A DNA stretch of 55,802 bases from Dethiobacter alkaliphilus (lineage in GTDB: Bacteria; Bacillota; Dethiobacteria; DTU022; UBA8154): contig JAENYV010000020.1 in assembly GCA_016841605.1 (NCBI GenBank), forward strand, positions 1 to 55,802, given 5' to 3'. The position numbers and the translations under genes are program-made. Under the pieces are notes generated by a model, which made no database searches, was not told where the DNA came from, and saw only the letters and a list, made by a program, of their open reading frames with translations. The number at the start of each line of letters is the position of its first letter. The stretch's first letter is position 1. Positions 50,968-55,802 of this stretch are shown here, one piece after another.

Positions 50968-51031
50968 GTGTCAGGTATACCTTACACTTAGCATAACGGA
51001 ATTATTTTCAAATGTCAAGTGTACCTGACAC
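50968..51031 (-). promoter_or_regulatory. Promoter and paired operators of the radical SAM operon
   Basis: On the minus strand TTGACA (51018-51013) and TATGCT (50995-50990) are 17 bases apart. GTGTCAGGTATAC (50968-50980) and GTGTACCTGACAC (51019-51031) form a long-range inverted repeat that flanks the promoter on both sides, one base different between arms. Repressor dimers bound to both could loop or cover the promoter. Confidence 0.8.
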
Positions 51032-51111
51032 TATAACAATAGTATAATTATGAAAGTGTGCTATTCAAAGATAGAAATTTTTTCCTCGGAGTATGTAAAG
51101 CAATATTTTCC

Positions 51112-51921
51112 GCAGATGTCAATAGTTTGGAATAAAAACAGCCCAACAGATTCGTGCTGCAGTAATAGAAGAACTTAAATTACCTATCAGCGTAGGAATA
51201 TCCGTTAATAAACTTCTGGCGAAAATAGCAATTTTAAAAGCAATATGGCCAGAAGATGTACCGGATATTATTGGGCCGCTTCCAATAACAACGATTCCTG
51301 GAATTGGGCCATCGCCATCAACAGAGAAGAAATGTCATCTTTACGGCATTAAAACGGTAGGAACCTGGCAAATTTTCCTGAAAAAGCACTTATATCAGCC
51401 TTTGGTAAAAGCGGGATACTTTTTAAAAACTATGCTAACAATTATGATAACCGGGAGCTTGAACTAATACAAAAGGCCAAGTCCATTTCTGAAGAAACAA
51501 CATTTCCACAGGATGTTTTTGACCGCGATCAAGCATAGCATTAACTACTCTTTTAGCGCTATCTGAAGAAGTAGGCTACCGTCTGCGCTCCAAAGGGTTC
51601 CGGGCTAAAACCATATCTTTAAAGCTTCGCTTTGCCGACTTTACGACAATTACCTGGGATATAACACTCCAAGAGGGTACAGATAAAGGCCTGCAAGTTT
51701 ATCGTCTGGTTGAAAAACTGTTTCTCCGATACAGTAGCAAGCCTCCTTGGCGCTTGGTCGGTGTAAAAGTATCGGGGTTTGAAAGTCTTCAACAATTATC
51801 CCTGTTTTCCTCTGCAGCCGAAAATGAAAACAGAATAATGCTGGTTAAAGATAGATTGAGGGATAAATACGGTCGAGAGGTTCTTGTCAGTGCAAAAAGG
51901 CTTCTGAAGCCAAAGAAGTAA
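51112..51921 (+). pseudogene. Y-family DNA polymerase (DinB/UmuC-like), frameshifted
   Basis: Pieces of one polymerase can be read in successive frames: RAAVIEELKLPISVGISVNKLLAKIA and TTIPGIGPS (thumb helix-hairpin-helix), GKSGILFKNYANNYDNREL, SISEETTFPQD, then LTTLLALSEEVGYRLRSKGFRAKTISLKLRFADF of the little-finger domain to a TAA at 51921. The catalytic palm (DxD and SxDE) is absent. At least three indels are required. The family does error-prone translesion synthesis; this copy cannot. Confidence 0.75.
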
Positions 51922-52041
51922 CTACGAGGACTACCCTTTTAAATGCTGAGTTGAAAAAATTTAGTATTCGACAAAAAGAAACATTATTCGTCAAAGGGAA
52001 TTCTTGTTTTTTGTAAAAGTATTGTAATAACGAGAACGAAT

Positions 52042-52221
52042 ATGTTGGATTTTCAGATTAAAGTAAGAGAGGACATACTCAGGGAAGAAGACGGACCGAT
52101 GTTATTGTACGGAATCCAGAGGCTTCATGACCAAGCAATTATTTTACCTCGAAGCAAAAATTTCTGGCCTGATCAGGAAAGGCTTGAAATTAGATATAAA
52201 ATGTTCAAAGAAGCAGGGTAG
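52042..52221 (+). CDS. Short fragment, possibly C-terminal part of an HNH-type nuclease
   Basis: The 59-residue frame reads LDFQIKVREDILREEDGPML, YGIQRLHDQAIILP and PDQERLEIRYKMF. R-x-D-I-L-x-E-E-D-G-P-M-L...L-H is a pattern I know from the C-termini of some putative restriction (HNH) proteins. No start signal or upstream part is present, so it is probably a remnant. Confidence 0.35.
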   Translation: MLDFQIKVREDILREEDGPMLLYGIQRLHDQAIILPRSKNFWPDQERLEIRYKMFKEAG

Positions 52222-52501
52222 AAAAAAATGGTATTTAATAATACAATATTCCGTTTTTAAACTTGGCAATATATCTGAGAATTTGTGAAAACACGTTAGT
52301 TTTCTTTTTAATGTTAATCAAGTGGGTGTATGCAGCTTATCCCTAAGCTATTTTACAATCACATCTAAAAAACTGCTATTAAGCTCAAGGTGGGGATTAA
52401 AAATTCCAAAATTAGTTATTACGCAGTTTGTCTATAATTGGAAGTTGAAAACAATATAGGTAAAAATTAACAATAGGGGAATATTCTAATGGGGAGATTG
52501 T

Positions 52502-54514
52502 ATGGAACTTTTATATTTATGGATTAATCGTAGTGATCATGATTGTATAAAGCAACAAGAGTTTAATTTTTCTCCTTTATACAAGTTTAAAGTTGATGAT
52601 CTTAAAAATCCCCAAAACCTTTCTTTTGAAAATAAAGAGCCAATAAATCTTTTCAAAAGTAACGAGGATGAAGGCAGAATCAATAACATTACTGCTGTGG
52701 TGGGTTCTAATGGAGCAGGAAAAACAACATTATTATCATTTATTGCAAATAATAATTCTTTTTCTAAGTTCAATGGCGGACTTGAATATGAAAGAAATGA
52801 TGCAAATGAATATGAATATCAAAAATCCATTTATGTATTCATTGAGAATGAAAAACTGATTGTATATCATAATCTTGAAGAAAAACTCACTTGCAATTTC
52901 GATATATTACCTAAAAATGTATTTTGGAACAGAGAGCGTAAAACAGCACAACTTAGTAATGTTAGGAAACAGCTTATAATATATCTCTCTAATGCTTCCT
53001 TTGTACCTGAATCATTGTTAACATATTCGAAAAGCGATAAAACATATAACATTAATTTGCATCAGAGATCTATGAATCTGGTTGCACATAACTTTTATAA
53101 AGCAATTTTCGAAAAAACTGGTTTAGATGATATAACAGAAAATGACGATGGATTTGCTTGGGTCATTAAGGAGAATAGAGACGATAGGAAATTTCAAGAG
53201 TTAATAGATATACAGTATTATCAATATTTATTAGAGAATGAAATTAATGATTTTGTTGGAAAATTCAAAAGTACAATATATATTTACTTTGATAATATAA
53301 TTAGACTTATTGAAAGTAAATATAATGATGATTTTGAAATCATTAAAGCTAGTAATGACAAATCGAGTGGGCAAAAATCTGATAAGGCCCCATTAAGCAA
53401 GACGTATTTTGATAAAATTGCTGATTTTAAAAATCATTACAAATTTAATGAAATCGAAGATGTAAGAAGAAAGAACTGTACAATTGTTTTATATATAAAC
53501 TTATTATTTGAGGTGTTCTTCTATGAAGAAAATTTTGAATTACCTACAATAGATTTTAATAAAAGATTATATGAGCAATTGAAAAAATTGCCTTTATCAG
53601 AAAAATATAAAGCATATCTTGAGGATATTAAAAATATTGATGATATTTTATATTTATGCCCCATGAATGAGAATATAATTGATAATTCGGATGATTTAGC
53701 ATGTTCATATGAAAAAGTAGTATATAAAGAGAACGCTTCTGACTTTTACAAACATATACGCAATATATTCAAAGAAAGAAAATCATTTACTCTTAGATAT
53801 ATAAGGGTAAAAAATCTTGAAATGAGTTCAGGAGAACGTGCAATGCAAAATATGTTCTCTTGGCTTGTGTTGATGCCAGAACTAGATAAAATTATGGATA
53901 TGGAAAGATCGAATTATACAAGCAAACTTTTACTTATTGATGAGATTGATCTTTATGCCCATCCTGAATGGCAAAGAAAAATTATGGACCAACTGATTTC
54001 TACTATTAATGAAATAGAAAAAGAAAAGCCAGTTCAGATTGTCGTTTCATCTCATTCGCCTTTGATTCTTTCCGATTTTCCACGACAAAATATAATCTAT
54101 ATGAATAAACGTGATGGGAAAACAGTTGTAGATAATAACGATAATCATAAACAATCATTCGGTGCTAATATTTACACATTGCTTAAAGAAGCTTTTTTCC
54201 TTGAAAATGGTGCTGTTGGTGAATTTGCAAAGAAAAAAATCTATGAAGTCTATGAAGAATTTAAATCAAAAGAACATTCGGATAATTACGTTGAATCAAA
54301 ACAAAATGAGCATCAATCCATTATTAATATGATTGGCGATGAATTCGTTAGACATGAAATGCAAAGGTTATTTGATAAGAAATACGGTAAAGTAGCTCAA
54401 CCAATTATGAACGAGATACCTCCAAATATCGATGAACTACAGAAATTAAAGAAACAGCTTGAAAATTCATTAGATGCAGTTAATAAGATGCTAGGTGGTG
54501 TTCGATACGATTAA
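52502..54514 (+). CDS. Defence AAA/ABC-like ATPase (PtuA-like)
   Basis: Residues 68-76 are the Walker A (GSNGAGKTT) of an SMC/OLD-like ATPase. EMSSGERAM near residue 440 is the signature motif, LLLIDEIDLYAHPEWQ near 478 is the Walker B with its His switch, and IVVSSHSPLIL follows. The middle is a long helical insertion. The gene is AT-rich with a GGGGAGATTGT leader. It overlaps the HNH gene by 20 bases, the organisation of Septu-type (PtuA/PtuB) and related restriction systems in which the ATPase senses invaders and licenses the nuclease. Confidence 0.8.
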   Translation: MELLYLWINRSDHDCIKQQEFNFSPLYKFKVDDLKNPQNLSFENKEPINLFKSNEDEGRINNITAVVGSNGAGKTTLLSFIANNNSFSKFNGGLEYERNDANEYEYQKSIYVFIENEKLIVYHNLEEKLTCNFDILPKNVFWNRERKTAQLSNVRKQLIIYLSNASFVPESLLTYSKSDKTYNINLHQRSMNLVAHNFYKAIFEKTGLDDITENDDGFAWVIKENRDDRKFQELIDIQYYQYLLENEINDFVGKFKSTIYIYFDNIIRLIESKYNDDFEIIKASNDKSSGQKSDKAPLSKTYFDKIADFKNHYKFNEIEDVRRKNCTIVLYINLLFEVFFYEENFELPTIDFNKRLYEQLKKLPLSEKYKAYLEDIKNIDDILYLCPMNENIIDNSDDLACSYEKVVYKENASDFYKHIRNIFKERKSFTLRYIRVKNLEMSSGERAMQNMFSWLVLMPELDKIMDMERSNYTSKLLLIDEIDLYAHPEWQRKIMDQLISTINEIEKEKPVQIVVSSHSPLILSDFPRQNIIYMNKRDGKTVVDNNDNHKQSFGANIYTLLKEAFFLENGAVGEFAKKKIYEVYEEFKSKEHSDNYVESKQNEHQSIINMIGDEFVRHEMQRLFDKKYGKVAQPIMNEIPPNIDELQKLKKQLENSLDAVNKMLGGVRYD

Positions 54515-55460
54515 GATAAATTTAACCGCTGAGCAGAGGGCTAAAATCGAAAAATTGATAAAAAAAGATGTTGATAAAAAACTCTATTCTAAGATAGAGA
54601 AAATATCCAAATATCTTAATGATAAAAAATTCATTAAAACAGCAGAGCTTATTGACTCAAAAGAAAAAGTTTACAATATATGTTTGCTTGACAGTAAATC
54701 TGCCTTAAATGATTTTCAAGAAAAATCCAAAAAAGCATTTGAGGAAGATTCAAAAGGAAAGTGTACAACCTTAAGGGGAAAAACTCAAGAATATATAAAA
54801 ACTGAATATGAAAAATTGTATGAGAATTTTAGCAATCGTGATGTTGCCTATAAGATATTAAAAGTAATGAATGTAAATGTATGCCCATATTGTAATAGGC
54901 AATATACTTTTACAGTAATAAAAAAGACAAGTACAGAAAAAAAGATAAGACCGGAATTTGATCATTTTTTCCCTAAATCTAATTTTCCATTATTAGCAGT
55001 ATCAATTTATAATTTGGTGCCATCTTGTGGTTTGTGTAATAAAGGTAAATCAGCCTCACTCTCGGAAAATTTTTTATATCCTTATGAAGAGTCGTTTGAA
55101 GATAAGGGGATACACTTTGAAATCCCCAATATTATCGGTAATTTGTTAGACCAGGAAGAAATAACTGTAAAGCTTGAGCCGGTTAAAAATCATGAGGACT
55201 TAATAAAACAATATAATGATAGTTTTAAAATTGATCAACTGTATGAAGAGCATTCTGATTATATATCGGAGTTGTTATATAAGAATTATATTTTCAATGA
55301 TGAAGCAATTGAAAGTATTTATAGGTCATTTAAAGAAATTTTGAATAGCCCATCAAAATTAAAACATCTAATCTTTGGAAATTATGAACCGGATAAATTT
55401 AATCAAAGACCTCTATCTAAACTTACAAAGGATATAATTCAACAATTGGTTCAAAAATAG
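54495..55460 (+). CDS. HNH endonuclease partner (PtuB-like)
   Basis: The nuclease site is visible: C130-P-Y-C133 and C178-G-L-C181-N form a structural zinc site, with D156-H157 in PEFDHFFPKS and the N-L-V-P-S-C segment as the HNH core. An N-terminal helical region and a C-terminal helix bundle flank it. Translation begins at GTG 54495 or 54498, inside the ATPase gene, so the two are coupled. As in Septu systems the nuclease would act on DNA or tRNA; substrate is not known here. Confidence 0.8.
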   Translation: MVFDTIKINLTAEQRAKIEKLIKKDVDKKLYSKIEKISKYLNDKKFIKTAELIDSKEKVYNICLLDSKSALNDFQEKSKKAFEEDSKGKCTTLRGKTQEYIKTEYEKLYENFSNRDVAYKILKVMNVNVCPYCNRQYTFTVIKKTSTEKKIRPEFDHFFPKSNFPLLAVSIYNLVPSCGLCNKGKSASLSENFLYPYEESFEDKGIHFEIPNIIGNLLDQEEITVKLEPVKNHEDLIKQYNDSFKIDQLYEEHSDYISELLYKNYIFNDEAIESIYRSFKEILNSPSKLKHLIFGNYEPDKFNQRPLSKLTKDIIQQLVQK

Positions 55461-55676
55461 CAGATATTTATTACACTGATATTAAAAATTGCCGATTAAG
55501 TTTTAGCAGTGATAACTTAGGCTAGATCTGCTAGATAACCAAACAAAGTAACTATCTTTGCTGAGCTTCCTCTAATGCTTATTTTGAACTGCACATTTGG
55601 CTAATAATGCGACACAATTTAAAAAAAGGTATAATGAATATTAGTAGAATAAAGCGACTAATGATTAGGTGATTGA

Positions 55677-55781
55677 ATGAAAAAGCACACTATTTTATGG
55701 ACGTTATTATTTCTTGCCCTATTCTCTTTAACGGCTTGCAGCAGTAACTGTTTAAGATGGCCCAAAATGACTAAATGCTAA
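55677..55781 (+). pseudogene. Truncated lipoprotein start
   Basis: The first 21 residues are a lipoprotein signal peptide (KKHTILWTLLFLALFSLTAC, with the lipobox Cys at residue 21), followed by only 13 residues ending in TAA. A TATAAT-like box lies about 45 bases upstream. It is probably the 5' end of a gene cut by recombination or interrupted near the window edge. Confidence 0.45.
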
Positions 55782-55802
55782 CGGTCTTGCCTGTCCAAGA
55801 AT

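Overview
The window looks like an accessory region of a spore-forming Firmicute, probably a mid-GC member of the Clostridia (Peptococcaceae/Desulfotomaculum-like). The reasons are GGAGG-type ribosome binding sites on nearly every gene, a tandem DUF3231 (CotF-like spore coat) protein, a Gram-positive type IV secretion operon, a MobP3-type relaxase and a tRNA-Val(CAC) of ordinary bacterial structure. Species cannot be read from the sequence.

Region 1 (about 1-21,000) is a dense patchwork of small modules and wrecked genes. It holds a Csp-like cysteine-rich copper-binding protein, a DUF433/DUF5615 module whose toxin end is cut into a duplicated relE fragment, a VapC/AbrB module, a decayed DUF1998-type helicase joined to a decayed Eco57I-like adenine methylase, and DUF3467, PBECR-like and DUF2283 remnants. 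A prophage or ICE regulatory and replication block follows (DUF1828, DUF6978, ImmA, RelE pair, XRE repressor, Cro-like gene, excisionase-like gene, DnaD/Lin1244-like and G39P-like replication genes). Last come a diverged repeat pair and DUF3231 and SWIM genes. Frameshifts, nonsense codons and deletion junctions are frequent, several of them in homopolymers.

Region 2 (22,350-23,002) is a small chromosomal-looking island: a tRNA-Val with its own terminator, a universal stress protein, and the 3' part of a tRNA-Ala gene, which looks like an attachment-site scar.

Region 3 (about 23,000-46,100) reads as an integrated conjugative plasmid or plasmid-like ICE. It has helically phased TTCATAC repeats next to a triplicated RHH gene, an EAL protein, two overlapping Rep-like HTH genes, a candidate oriT with an IncP-like nic, an RHH accessory protein, a MobP3 relaxase, and a VirD4/VirB2/VirB6/VirB3/split-VirB4/M23 transfer operon ending in a MinD-like ATPase. 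ParAB, HigBA, ArdC, a cytosine methyltransferase and small unknown genes follow. No integrase for this element is visible. Two copies of a strongly structured leader, with compensatory base changes between them, precede a small W-GGSYF protein and ArdC. This is the best candidate for something undescribed.

Region 4 (46,100-52,300) carries an IS256-like scar, an orphan HicB, a second HigBA pair, a membrane protein, a tight XRE - membrane protein - B12-binding radical SAM operon with a clear promoter/operator, and a Y-family polymerase pseudogene. Region 5 (52,500-55,460) is an AT-rich two-gene defence cassette, an AAA ATPase overlapping an HNH nuclease (Septu/PtuAB-like). All functional statements are from reading translated sequence and motifs; no database search was run.
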